Of a DNA stretch of 64,000 nucleotides, positions 1-7,818 are shown piece after piece. The notes beneath the pieces are model-generated. The model ran no database searches. It had not been told where the DNA came from and was given only the letters and a program-made list of their open reading frames with translations. The stretch comes from Flavobacterium sp. PMTSA4 (GTDB taxonomy: Bacteria; Bacteroidota; Bacteroidia; Flavobacteriales; Flavobacteriaceae), in the NCBI RefSeq assembly GCF_032098525.1, contig NZ_CP134890.1, positions 2,976,001-3,040,000 of the forward strand, in the 5' to 3' direction. Position numbers and translations under genes: made by a program. Each line of letters begins with the position of its first letter. The first letter of the stretch is position 1.

Positions 1-636
1 AACCAAGCCTAATTTGGATAGAAAATAGATGATTATTGGTAATTCAAAAAACAATCCTGCAGCAATGACAGATGTTTTTATCATTCCAATATAGGATTCT
101 AAGTTAAACTCATTTTTAACAACGTTACTTATAGAGAATGTTGCCACAAAATTAACAGATAAAGGCACAATCAGAAAGTAACCAAAAAGTACACCCAAGA
201 AAAACAATAAGGATGAAGCTATGATGAATATAGAGGCATTTTTCTTTTCTTTTTCATACAACGCAGGACCAATAAACTTCCACGTTTCATATAAAATATA
301 AGGAAAAGAAAGAATAAACCCGGCGGTTATACAAGTCCAGATAAAGATATTTACTTGTCCTTCCATGGATGTATTTTGAATGATGAATGGCAATTCTTTT
401 ATACAAATATCACCTGTCATTCCAAGTCTTTGTGCTACATCACAAAAAAAACGGTAGGTAACAAAATCAGGTCTTGTTGGACCAAAGATTATTTCATCAA
501 AAATATAATCGGCAAAAAAATAGGTAACGATTGCCATGATGACAATTACCGCAGAACTTCTAACTAACAACCATCTCAAATCTTCTAAATGATCTAAGAA
601 TGACATTTCATTAACAGGTTTCTTTTTCTTGGCCAT
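1..636 (-). CDS. tatC: Sec-independent protein translocase TatC, partial (C-terminus beyond left edge)
   Basis: Reading leftwards from the ATG at 636-634, the 212 visible codons stay open to the edge. The N-terminus (MAKKKKPVNEMSFLDHLEDL) carries the TatC signature, including the acidic residue of HLEDLR that takes part in recognising twin-arginine signals. Several hydrophobic segments follow, as expected for the six-helix inner-membrane receptor of the Tat pathway. The start overlaps the stop of kdsD by one base (TAATG), so the two genes are translationally coupled. The family is about 250-280 residues long, so only the last helix and tail are missing. Confidence 0.93.
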   Translation of the reverse strand, partial: MAKKKKPVNEMSFLDHLEDLRWLLVRSSAVIVIMAIVTYFFADYIFDEIIFGPTRPDFVTYRFFCDVAQRLGMTGDICIKELPFIIQNTSMEGQVNIFIWTCITAGFILSFPYILYETWKFIGPALYEKEKKNASIFIIASSLLFFLGVLFGYFLIVPLSVNFVATFSISNVVKNEFNLESYIGMIKTSVIAAGLFFELPIIIYFLSKLGLV

Positions 637-1601
637 TATACAATTCCCTCTTTTAAAATGTCGTGTAAGTGAAGCACACCTTTATAATCATTCTCGTCAA
701 CAACTACCAATTGAGTAATTGAAAAATCTTCTAAAATATTCAAAGCATCACTAACCAAATCGGTTGATTTAATCATTTTTGGATTTACGGTCATGATATC
801 TTTTGCCGTTAAACCCGAAATATTTTCGGTTTTGTTCAGCATTCTTCTGATGTCGCCATCTGTGATTATTCCTATTACTTTTTCGTTTTCAACAACGGCA
901 GTAACACCCAATCTTTTTTCTGAAATTTCAACAATTACATTTTTAATGCTCGAATCGGGTGAAACAATTGGTCGGTGGGTTGTGTCTAGCATTTCTCCAA
1001 CTCTTAGTAATAACTTTTTACCCAATGCACCACCAGGATGGTATTTTGCAAAATCTTCAGCAGTGAAACTTCTCAACTCCATCAAACAAACCGCAATAGC
1101 GTCACCAATAACAAGCTGCGCCGTTGTACTGTTGGTTGGTGCTAAATTATTTGGGCAAGCTTCGGTTTCTACATAAGTGTTTAAAACATAATCAGATTCT
1201 TTTCCTAAAAACGAAGTAGTATTTCCGGTAATGGCGATTAGTTTGTTCCCAAATCGTTTTAATAAAGGAACCAACACTTTTATCTCTGGGCTATTACCAC
1301 TTTTTGAAATACAAATTACCACATCATCTTTTTGAACCATACCCAAATCGCCGTGAATGGCTTCAGAGGCATGAAGAAATAACGATGGCGTTCCGGTTGA
1401 ATTTAAGGAGGCAACAATCTTTTGAGCAATAATGGCGCTTTTTCCAATTCCTGTAATCACAAGGCGACCTTTGGAATTGTAAATTATTTCAACGGACTTT
1501 ACGAAATCTTCATTTAAAAAATCAGAAAGTTTTAGTATAGCCTGACTTTCTGAAACTATTGTTTTTTTGGCAGTTGCGAGTATTTTTTGAGAATCAATCA
1601 A
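636..1601 (-). CDS. kdsD: KpsF/GutQ-type arabinose-5-phosphate isomerase, TTG start
   Basis: This 321-residue protein has an N-terminal SIS sugar-isomerase domain (about residues 35-165, with VITGIGKSAI and CISKSGNSPE) and two C-terminal CBS domains (about 205-260 and 270-321). The family converts ribulose 5-phosphate to arabinose 5-phosphate for Kdo and lipopolysaccharide synthesis in the cytoplasm. Family length fits only if translation begins at or beside the TTG at 1601-1599. The next codon is ATT, and no in-frame ATG exists between the upstream region and residue 108. It is divergent from recQ (start 1650) and coupled to tatC. Confidence 0.9.
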   Translation of the reverse strand: MIDSQKILATAKKTIVSESQAILKLSDFLNEDFVKSVEIIYNSKGRLVITGIGKSAIIAQKIVASLNSTGTPSLFLHASEAIHGDLGMVQKDDVVICISKSGNSPEIKVLVPLLKRFGNKLIAITGNTTSFLGKESDYVLNTYVETEACPNNLAPTNSTTAQLVIGDAIAVCLMELRSFTAEDFAKYHPGGALGKKLLLRVGEMLDTTHRPIVSPDSSIKNVIVEISEKRLGVTAVVENEKVIGIITDGDIRRMLNKTENISGLTAKDIMTVNPKMIKSTDLVSDALNILEDFSITQLVVVDENDYKGVLHLHDILKEGIV

Positions 1602-1615
1602 TTTTGTGTTGTTTT

Positions 1616-1623
1616 TATATTTG
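1616..1623 (+). promoter_or_regulatory. Candidate -7 promoter box for recQ
   Basis: TATATTTG matches the Bacteroidota -7 consensus TAnnTTTG and ends 26 bases before the recQ ATG chosen at 1650. I see no TTG at the usual 19-base spacing, so this is only the -7 half. Confidence 0.5.
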
Positions 1624-1649
1624 TATGTAAAAAAGAAAGTGCTATCTTT

Positions 1650-3884
1650 ATGGATGCAAATTTAAATAAAATAACTAGTACGATAAGAATGAATTCTAAC
1701 GAAATTGACATACACAAAGAATTAAAAAAGTATTTTGGTTTCTCTCAATTTAAAGGATTACAAGAAAATGTTATAAAAAGTATTGTTGGTAAGAACAATA
1801 CTTTTGTTATTATGCCTACTGGTGGAGGAAAATCACTTTGTTATCAATTACCTGCATTAATACAAGACGGAACAGCAATTGTTGTTTCGCCACTAATTGC
1901 CTTGATGAAAAATCAAGTTGACGCAATTAGAAGTTTGTCTTCAGAAAACGGAATTGCACACGTTTTAAATTCCTCGTTAACCAAGACAGAAATCAATCAA
2001 GTAAAAAAAGACATTACTTCTGGTATTACTAAATTACTGTATGTAGCTCCAGAATCATTAACCAAAGAAGAATACGTTCAGTTTTTAAAATCAGTGCCAA
2101 TTTCATTTGTAGCTATTGATGAAGCACATTGTATCTCAGAATGGGGACACGATTTCAGGCCTGAATACAGAAACTTAAGAACCATCATCAAACATCTTGG
2201 CGATGTTCCTGTTATTGGATTAACCGCTACGGCTACTCCAAAAGTTCAGGAAGATATCCTTAAAAATTTGGACATGAGTGATGCAAAAACATTCAAAGCA
2301 TCATTTAACCGTCCGAATTTGTTTTACGAAGTACGAACAAAAACCAAAAATATCGAATCGGATATCATCCGTTTTATCAAGCAAAACAAAGGTAAATCGG
2401 GAATTATCTATTGCCTAAGCAGAAAGAAAGTAGAAGATATTGCCGAAGTATTACAGGTAAATGGAATTTCAGCAGTGCCTTATCACGCAGGTTTGGATGC
2501 TAAAACCCGCGCCAAACATCAGGATATGTTTTTGATGGAAGATGTAGATGTAGTGGTGGCAACCATTGCTTTCGGTATGGGAATTGACAAACCCGATGTA
2601 CGTTTTGTAATTCACCACGATATTCCAAAATCATTAGAAAGTTATTATCAGGAAACTGGTCGTGCTGGTCGCGATGGTGGCGAAGGTCATTGTTTGGCTT
2701 ACTATTCGTATAAAGATGTTGAAAAATTAGAAAAATTCATGTCGGGCAAACCCGTTGCCGAGCAGGAAATTGGTTTTGCTTTGCTTCAGGAAGTTGTGGC
2801 TTATGCTGAAACATCGATGTCGCGACGTAAATTTTTATTGCATTATTTTGGTGAAGAATTTGATAGCGAAACAGGCGAAGGCGCTGATATGGATGACAAT
2901 GTTAGAAATCCAAAAGTTAAGGTTGAAGCCATGGACAATGTCAAAAAACTACTCGAAGTGGTTCGCGACACCAAGCATCTTTATAAATCAAAAGAAATTG
3001 TTTTCACATTAATTGGCCGCGTCAATGCTACCATAAAAGCCCACAGAACCGATGCACAAAGTTTTTTTGGTTGTGGTAGCGACCAGGAAGAACGCTATTG
3101 GATGGCGCTCATTCGTCAGGTTTTGGTAGAAGGTTATTTAAAGAAAGATATAGAAACCTATGGTATTCTGAAAGTATCGCCAAAAGGATTGGATTTTATT
3201 AAAAATCCAGTTTCTTTCATGATGTCAGAAGACCACGAGTATAACGAAGCAGAAGATGATGCTATCGTAACAGCGGCAAAATCAAGCGGAACTGCCGATG
3301 AATTATTGATGGGCATGCTGCGCGATTTACGTAAAAAGGTAGCCAAGAAATTAGGCGTTCCACCTTTTGTGGTCTTTCAAGATCCGTCACTAGAAGATAT
3401 GGCGTTGAAATATCCAATTTCTATTGAGGAACTAACCAATATTCATGGAGTAGGCGAAGGAAAGGCTAAGAAATACGGAAAAGAATTTGTAGAATTGATT
3501 GCCCGTTATGTTGATGATAACGACATCGTTCGTCCGGATGATTTGGTGGTCAAATCTACAGGTGCTAACTCGGCTAATAAGCTGTATATCATTCAAAATA
3601 TCGATAGAAAGTTATCACTCGAAGATATAGCCAAAGCCAAAGGATTGACCATGGAAGCCTTGCTTAAAGAAATGGAGCAAATTGTATATTCGGGTACCAA
3701 GTTAAACATCAATTACCATATCAATGAACTGCTAGACGAAGACCAGCAAGAGGAAATACACGATTATTTCATGGAATCAGAAACCGACAAAATAGAAGAT
3801 GCACTCAAAGAATTTGATGGCGATTACGACATCGAAGAACTCCGCCTGATGCGCATTAAATTCATCAGTGAAGTAGCAAATTAA
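1650..3884 (+). CDS. recQ: ATP-dependent DNA helicase RecQ
   Basis: A 3-prime to 5-prime DNA helicase for recombination and fork repair, 744 residues from this start. Walker A is MPTGGGKSLCYQLP, the DExH box is VAIDEAHCISEWGHDFRPEY, and motif VI is ESYYQETGRAGRDG. A zinc/winged-helix RQC region and an HRDC domain follow (about residues 590-660, IHGVGEGKAKKYGKEF), plus a C-terminal tail. I chose the ATG at 1650 because it lies behind the -7 box at 1616-1623; an in-frame start at 1587 would precede that box and run into kdsD. MNSNEIDIHKEL at 1689 is another possible start. Confidence 0.95.
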   Translation: MDANLNKITSTIRMNSNEIDIHKELKKYFGFSQFKGLQENVIKSIVGKNNTFVIMPTGGGKSLCYQLPALIQDGTAIVVSPLIALMKNQVDAIRSLSSENGIAHVLNSSLTKTEINQVKKDITSGITKLLYVAPESLTKEEYVQFLKSVPISFVAIDEAHCISEWGHDFRPEYRNLRTIIKHLGDVPVIGLTATATPKVQEDILKNLDMSDAKTFKASFNRPNLFYEVRTKTKNIESDIIRFIKQNKGKSGIIYCLSRKKVEDIAEVLQVNGISAVPYHAGLDAKTRAKHQDMFLMEDVDVVVATIAFGMGIDKPDVRFVIHHDIPKSLESYYQETGRAGRDGGEGHCLAYYSYKDVEKLEKFMSGKPVAEQEIGFALLQEVVAYAETSMSRRKFLLHYFGEEFDSETGEGADMDDNVRNPKVKVEAMDNVKKLLEVVRDTKHLYKSKEIVFTLIGRVNATIKAHRTDAQSFFGCGSDQEERYWMALIRQVLVEGYLKKDIETYGILKVSPKGLDFIKNPVSFMMSEDHEYNEAEDDAIVTAAKSSGTADELLMGMLRDLRKKVAKKLGVPPFVVFQDPSLEDMALKYPISIEELTNIHGVGEGKAKKYGKEFVELIARYVDDNDIVRPDDLVVKSTGANSANKLYIIQNIDRKLSLEDIAKAKGLTMEALLKEMEQIVYSGTKLNINYHINELLDEDQQEEIHDYFMESETDKIEDALKEFDGDYDIEELRLMRIKFISEVAN

Positions 3885-3903
3885 TAAACTGTTATATAGC
3901 TAA

Positions 3904-3942
3904 AAATCCCAAGTTCCAGAATATGGAGTTTGGGATTTTTTT
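3904..3942 (+). terminator. Rho-independent terminator of recQ
   Basis: AAATCCCAA (3904-3912) pairs with TTGGGATTT (3930-3938) around a 17-base loop, and a T-run follows. It lies 20 bases past the recQ stop. Confidence 0.75.
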
Positions 3943-3961
3943 GTTCTATAGTTTTATTGTT

Positions 3962-4050
3962 ATTCCTCAGGAAATCTAACCTTAAAGTTTGTCATTCCGT
4001 AGGAAACCTAACGAAGTGGTTCGACGAAGTCAATCTCTTCCCACGTCTAC
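3962..4050. repeat. Dispersed intergenic repeat with tandem ATTCC..AGGAA units
   Basis: Two 19-base units, ATTCCTCAGGAAATCTAAC (3962-3980) and ATTCCGTAGGAAACCTAAC (3994-4012), agree at 16 of 19 positions with a 32-base period. GTCATTCCGTAGGAA (3991-4005) recurs inverted and exact at 34251-34265, and its palindromic core appears again at 54700-54710. A stretch at 4081-4112 (CTTAACCTCATAACC) resembles the reverse complement of 57838-57870. The 289 bases between recQ and the next gene hold only these repeats and two terminators. Confidence 0.6.
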
Positions 4051-4116
4051 TTTAGAACAATCGTTTCAATTGAGTCAATCACTCCTAAACTCTTAACCTC
4101 ATAACCTTCTAACCAC

Positions 4117-4149
4117 AAAAAAAAACACCCACTAGCAGCAGGTGTTTTT
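4117..4149 (-). terminator. Terminator of the CPDR1 gene
   Basis: AAAACACC (4122-4129) pairs with GGTGTTTT (4141-4148) across an 11-base loop, with an A-run on the left that reads as a T-run on the minus strand. It lies 25 bases past the stop of the minus-strand gene at 4174. Confidence 0.75.
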
Positions 4150-4173
4150 ATACAATATCGATACCCCGTTAAA

Positions 4174-5091
4174 CTAAGCAACCCTAAGTTGCCCTTCGGT
4201 CGATTTAAGAACAACATTAATCTTCGTTGTTTCACCTTTAACAACCCCAACAGTAACAGCCTGCTTCTCATAACCAGGACGTTCAACAACAACAGTATAC
4301 AACCCATCAGGCAAATTCCTAAACTCAAAATTCCCCTTATAAGTCGATTTAGTACTTCTATCCAGTACCTCAATCGTAGCCGTAGCACCAAAAATAGGTT
4401 CATCAAGCTCATTCTTAACAGTACCACTAATCGCCAGCACACTACCTCGATAGTCAACAATCCTTCTACAATCCTTATAATGACTCACCACCGCAGGATA
4501 CAACGTGCGCAACGCAAAAACCTTAATATCCAGTTCCTTCAAAAGCACATCAATACGCCCAAAAGCATCATCAATACCTCTCGTCAACTGCATACGCTCA
4601 GTAATACTCATCCTCGGCTTCGTCATGTTAGCATTATAATCAGTAATCAATCCCTTCAACTCAAGCAAAAAAGCCTCAGTAATCCCATACGTAGTAATTC
4701 CTGCCAGATGCTCCACGCCGCGGTCGTGTATAAACCTACACTCATCCTTAGCCTCAGCATCACGCTTCTTATAAATACTCCAGTAAGTAATGCCCATTTC
4801 TGCAAACAACACCATGTTGTTCGTCACTTTAGCATACGCTCTCAAAGCATCAACAACCTCAATAGCCTTCATAGCCATATCTTGTTTCAGTTGACTCTTA
4901 ATAAGCTGATGTCCCGTGCGGTTCATCTGTTGATACTCATTCAATTCAGCAATAAGGTCAATCTCACTGCCCAGTTCAGCAATATCAGTGTCAAGTTCTG
5001 GCGAAGCTTCAACAATAGCCGAATCCAATCCTTTTAAATACTCATGAACCAACTGTTCCATGTAGTACTTGTTTTCATCATGTTTTTTCAT
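4174..5091 (-). CDS. Cytoplasmic helical protein with C-terminal CarboxypepD_reg-like domain (CPDR1)
   Basis: The 305-residue product has no signal peptide, lipobox or membrane segment. Residues 1-205 look mostly helical; residues about 212-300 look like a carboxypeptidase-regulatory or transthyretin-like beta sandwich (ISGTVKNELDEPIFGATATI, LPDGLYTVVVERPGYEKQ, then KINVVLK). It shares an architecture and short motifs (NR.G, AYA..NN, TTYGIT/ATYGIT, RPGYE) with the protein at 50858-51760. The domain normally occurs in secreted or periplasmic proteins, so a cytoplasmic form is odd. Its own promoter and terminator flank it. Function is unknown; a 21-bp repeat array lies upstream beyond two inserted genes. 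Confidence 0.85.
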   Translation of the reverse strand: MKKHDENKYYMEQLVHEYLKGLDSAIVEASPELDTDIAELGSEIDLIAELNEYQQMNRTGHQLIKSQLKQDMAMKAIEVVDALRAYAKVTNNMVLFAEMGITYWSIYKKRDAEAKDECRFIHDRGVEHLAGITTYGITEAFLLELKGLITDYNANMTKPRMSITERMQLTRGIDDAFGRIDVLLKELDIKVFALRTLYPAVVSHYKDCRRIVDYRGSVLAISGTVKNELDEPIFGATATIEVLDRSTKSTYKGNFEFRNLPDGLYTVVVERPGYEKQAVTVGVVKGETTKINVVLKSTEGQLRVA

Positions 5092-5144
5092 AATAAAAGT
5101 ATTTAGTTAAAATTCAATAGTAGATATCTTGGGGTATCTGCCTA

Positions 5145-5176
5145 CAAAGTTATACCACTTTTAAAATACTGTGCAA
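5145..5176 (-). promoter_or_regulatory. Promoter of the CPDR1 gene
   Basis: On the minus strand TTG (5176-5174), 21 bases, then TAACTTTG (5152-5145) matches the Bacteroidota promoter. The ATG is about 54 bases further on, leaving an untranslated leader of roughly 45 bases. Confidence 0.65.
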
Positions 5177-5339
5177 CAGCACGTTGCATTTTTACGAAAA
5201 ATTTATTGAAAGATATTTTTTATTAAATTTTTTGCAACCAAATGAAGAAATATAAAACCCTGATTACGAATAATATAAGAAAATACAGAAAACAACAAAA
5301 CCCTAAAAACCAGAATTTTACAATTTCCAACACAAAAAA

Positions 5340-5374
5340 AAGTCATTTTCTTCTGAAAAAAGAGAAAACGACTT
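5340..5374 (-). terminator. Terminator of the GIY-YIG/winged-helix operon
   Basis: On the minus strand AAGTCGTTTTC pairs with GAAAATGACTT (one G-U pair) and a T-run follows. It ends the two-gene operon 5461-6795. The rest of the 369-base gap (5092-5460) holds the CPDR1 promoter and A-rich sequence in which I see nothing else. Confidence 0.7.
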
Positions 5375-5460
5375 AAAATCAAAATGTTAACAATGAGGAA
5401 TTACATGACTATTGAACTCAAAAATATACTATAATTTGTTAAAATGAGTTATTGAGAAAA

Positions 5461-5916
5461 CTATTTCTTTTCCTTATTTTGAAAACTTTTATTTTCTAAA
5501 ATCTCTATTTTATTTTTGAGTTTTATAATTTCATTTTCATTCTCCTTATTGAATTTGTCAAATTTGCAATAGATTGCTAATGTTGCAATCAATAAAGATA
5601 AAAGGGGTATTATTATTTGAACAATGTCTTTTAGGTTTAACTTTATATTTTCATTCCCCTTATATATAAAAAATCTATTTAACTGTTTTTTTATTCCGTT
5701 ATCAGAAATTTTAAAACCACTATTTTTACTATAATCTACACAATCAAATTCTTTCAAACTAAATAAAACTTCTTCTATTTTATTTACATTAATGTTAAGT
5801 TGTTTTCCTAGTTGCTCAGATGTAAAACAATATTTGGAAACATCTTCCATATTGTATGTTTCATATTTTTCTTTTAAGAACGTTAATAGTTTGTGATGAA
5901 ATTTATATTTATTCAT
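5461..5916 (-). CDS. Small winged-helix protein with one membrane anchor and a coiled coil
   Basis: This 151-residue protein was not recognised as a named family. Residues 20-85 look like a winged helix (FTSEQLGKQLNINVNKIEEV, then a wing-like strand ending at an asparagine-glycine turn). Residues about 97-117 form one hydrophobic helix, and 118-150 a Lys/Glu-rich coiled coil. The gene lies 12 bases downstream of the GIY-YIG gene in the same operon. A DNA-binding head on a membrane anchor suggests a membrane-tethered regulator or sensor, but that is inference. Confidence 0.7.
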   Translation of the reverse strand: MNKYKFHHKLLTFLKEKYETYNMEDVSKYCFTSEQLGKQLNINVNKIEEVLFSLKEFDCVDYSKNSGFKISDNGIKKQLNRFFIYKGNENIKLNLKDIVQIIIPLLSLLIATLAIYCKFDKFNKENENEIIKLKNKIEILENKSFQNKEKK

Positions 5917-5928
5917 TTATTCTTTTGC

Positions 5929-6795
5929 TTATTTTAGTATTTCTCTAATCTCTATTACTTCTTTTTCACTTAATTGAAACCATTCTCCTCTTAATCTTTT
6001 CTCACTATAAGATTTGTGCAAAGAATTTTCAAAAGCTAAAGCTATTTTTCTACTTGAAAAACCTTTTGAAATAATTAGTTCTATAGTTGGTTTTTCACTC
6101 TGTAATGTCTTTTCACGATATTCTGGGCTATTGGATATCCCAATTTTGTAATACTCATTAGCAAGGTCTTTCATTAAATATAAGTAGCAAATCTCTGTTA
6201 AATATACTTTGTCTTTTAAATCATTTTTAGATAACGGTTTATATGATTCAATTTTTCCGACTATTTTGATATAATCAATAAACAAATTTTTTAGAGCAAT
6301 TTGTAAATTTTCTTTGCTTTCATAATTATGAAATCTATTATTACCAAAAGACTTCATTCCTTCAATTTTTCTATTTCCAGATGTATGAATACACCAATCT
6401 TTTATCAATCTATTTGCCAAATAATTCAAATCTTCTTTGAATAGTATAATCCGATTTTCAAAAACTTGTTTGTATGTATCACTCAAGCTATTATATAGGT
6501 GAAAAGATTTTTTTTCTATCTCAAATTCTAAAACTTCATCATCCTCAAATAAAATATAAAATTTATCACCAATATCAAGCATGTAGTCTTTACTTGGATG
6601 TCTTAATATGAGGTAGTCTTTTCCTTCTAAATGATTTATGGTTAGAAAAAGTCGATTAGTATCTGGTTTTGTTGAAACCATGTTAATTGTTCCATTTAGA
6701 ATTTTTTCAAAAAATTTATTTCCAGCTATGGTTTCCCATTCAAGATTAAACTCTTTGGTAAAAGGATCAGTTTTTGAAATAGGTATGTTAATCAT
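5929..6795 (-). CDS. Protein with C-terminal GIY-YIG-like (T5orf172/Mug113-type) nuclease domain
   Basis: The C-terminal 80 or so residues of this 288-residue protein carry the T5orf172-type pattern: EYYKIGIS, an arginine followed by TLQSEKPTIELI, LAFENSLHKSY, then LRGEWFQLS. The family is a divergent branch of GIY-YIG endonucleases common on phages and mobile elements. The N-terminal 200 residues are not recognised. The ATG at 6795 begins an operon with the winged-helix/membrane gene, and the pair sits between CPDR1 and the 21-bp array like an insertion. Whether it still cuts DNA cannot be told from sequence. Confidence 0.75.
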   Translation of the reverse strand: MINIPISKTDPFTKEFNLEWETIAGNKFFEKILNGTINMVSTKPDTNRLFLTINHLEGKDYLILRHPSKDYMLDIGDKFYILFEDDEVLEFEIEKKSFHLYNSLSDTYKQVFENRIILFKEDLNYLANRLIKDWCIHTSGNRKIEGMKSFGNNRFHNYESKENLQIALKNLFIDYIKIVGKIESYKPLSKNDLKDKVYLTEICYLYLMKDLANEYYKIGISNSPEYREKTLQSEKPTIELIISKGFSSRKIALAFENSLHKSYSEKRLRGEWFQLSEKEVIEIREILK

Positions 6796-6916
6796 TATTT
6801 ATTTGATGAATTTTTTTAAATCAATACTTAAAGTTTCTTAACAAAAAGAGAACTACAATCACGAATATAAAAAATAAAGCAATTCAAAAACCAAAAAAAT
6901 ATCAAAAAGTGTAAGA

Positions 6917-6924
6917 TATTTTTG
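6917..6924 (+). promoter_or_regulatory. Candidate -7 box directly in front of the 21-bp repeat array
   Basis: TATTTTTG fits TAnnTTTG and ends 12 bases before the first repeat unit, so transcription would begin at or near the array edge and run through it rightwards. There is no clear TTG at the -33 position, which weakens the case. Confidence 0.35.
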
Positions 6925-6936
6925 TACAGATACCAA

Positions 6937-7461
6937 AACTTAAACGCGAGTTATGGCAACTTGAATCGTCGTAATGCAAACTTAAACGCGAGTTATGGCA
7001 ACTTGCATCGTCGTAATGCAAACTTCAACACGAGTTATGGCAACTTGCATCGTCGTAATGCAAACTTAAACACGAGTTATGGCAATTTAAACCGTAGTAA
7101 TTGCAAGTTAAACGCTAGTAATTGCAAGTTAAAGTGCAGTAATGGCAAGTTGAATCGTCGTAATGCAAACTTAAACGCGAGTAATGGCAATTTAAAGTGC
7201 AGTAATTGCAAGTTGAATCGTCGTAATGCAAACTTAAACGCTAGTAATCGCAATTTAAACCGTAGTAATTGCAAGTTAAACGCTAGTAATCGCAACTTGC
7301 ATCGTCGTAATGCAAACTTAAACGCTAGTAATGGCAACTTGAATCGTCGTAATTCCAACTTCTTCTCTAGTAATTCCATGTTGTAGCACAGTAATTCCAA
7401 CTTGTAGGCTAGTAATCCTAACGTAAATCACAGTAACTCAAACATACATCAAAATAATAAC
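6937..7461. repeat. Tandem array 1: 25 units of a 21-bp repeat
   Basis: Units follow each other without gaps from 6937; unit n begins at 6937 + 21(n-1). The pattern is AACTT, seven variable bases, AGTAAT, then three variable bases. TT at positions 4-5 and GT(A/T)AT at 14-18 hold in 23 of the first 24 units. A second unit type (AACTTGAATCGTCGTAAT, then GCA) recurs at units 2, 4, 6, 11, 14 and 18. Units 1-6 form three copies of a 42-bp dimer, units 10-12 and 13-15 a 63-bp trimer pair, and units 8-9 recur as 16-17. Units 20-25 decay. With a period divisible by three and few stops, long open frames arise on both strands by chance. Confidence 0.95.
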
Positions 7462-7512
7462 AACAAACAACCATAAACTTGACACGAGCGTAGCGACTGG
7501 CGAAGCAAACCT

Positions 7513-7532
7513 GAAACTTGAAACTTGAAACT
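7513..7532. repeat. Short 7-bp microsatellite
   Basis: GAAACTT is repeated nearly three times without error at the 3-prime edge of the small gene at 7531. The stretch 7462-7512 between it and the array holds nothing I can name. Confidence 0.6.
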
Positions 7533-7764
7533 AATAAACCTCCCCTCTGTGAGGTTTCAAAGCATCGCGAACCAGTATCATGTTTTTTTCATCAACCACC
7601 ATAAAAGCTATGGCATACAACTCAGAGACTACCTCAAAACCAGTTGTTTTTTCCTCAAAGTTTTCCATTGCAATATATTCTTTCAGGTGTTTCTCGTGAT
7701 GTTCGGCAATCTTGGCGGCCGTTTCTCCTCTAAAATCCCAAATGAGTTTTATTTTTCGTGACAT
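7531..7764 (-). CDS. Small conserved hypothetical protein (77 aa)
   Basis: A 77-residue soluble acidic-basic mixed protein beginning MSRKIKLIWDFRG, with a HH pair in KIAEHHEKHLKEY. It has the look of a complete single-domain protein with ordinary codon use for this genome. I believe similar short proteins exist across Flavobacteriaceae, but I cannot name a family or function. It is divergent from the DUF2891 gene with 54 bases between the starts. Confidence 0.7.
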   Translation of the reverse strand: MSRKIKLIWDFRGETAAKIAEHHEKHLKEYIAMENFEEKTTGFEVVSELYAIAFMVVDEKNMILVRDALKPHRGEVY

Positions 7765-7797
7765 AATTTTGAATTATTTTCCAAAGATAAGTTTTAC

Positions 7798-7805
7798 TAA
7801 ATTTG
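7798..7805 (+). promoter_or_regulatory. Candidate -7 box of the DUF2891 gene
   Basis: TAAATTTG matches TAnnTTTG and ends 13 bases before the ATG at 7819. Confidence 0.5.
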
Positions 7806-7818
7806 TAAAAACCACTTT

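Noticed and set aside
4189..5037. 282-codon frame opposite CPDR1
   Set aside because: It is antisense to a gene with promoter, terminator and a paralogue, and its composition (Asn, Ser, Thr, Ile rich) is that of a shadow frame.
6922..7400. Open reading frames of 154 and 107 codons across array 1 on opposite strands
   Set aside because: A 21-bp repeat has a period of seven codons, so any unit lacking a stop in one frame yields a long open frame. The plus-strand frame begins at TTG, and the heptapeptide sequences match no family.
6937..7461. CRISPR array
   Set aside because: Units are 21 bp in total with no alternation of an invariant repeat and unique spacers, and no cas gene is present.
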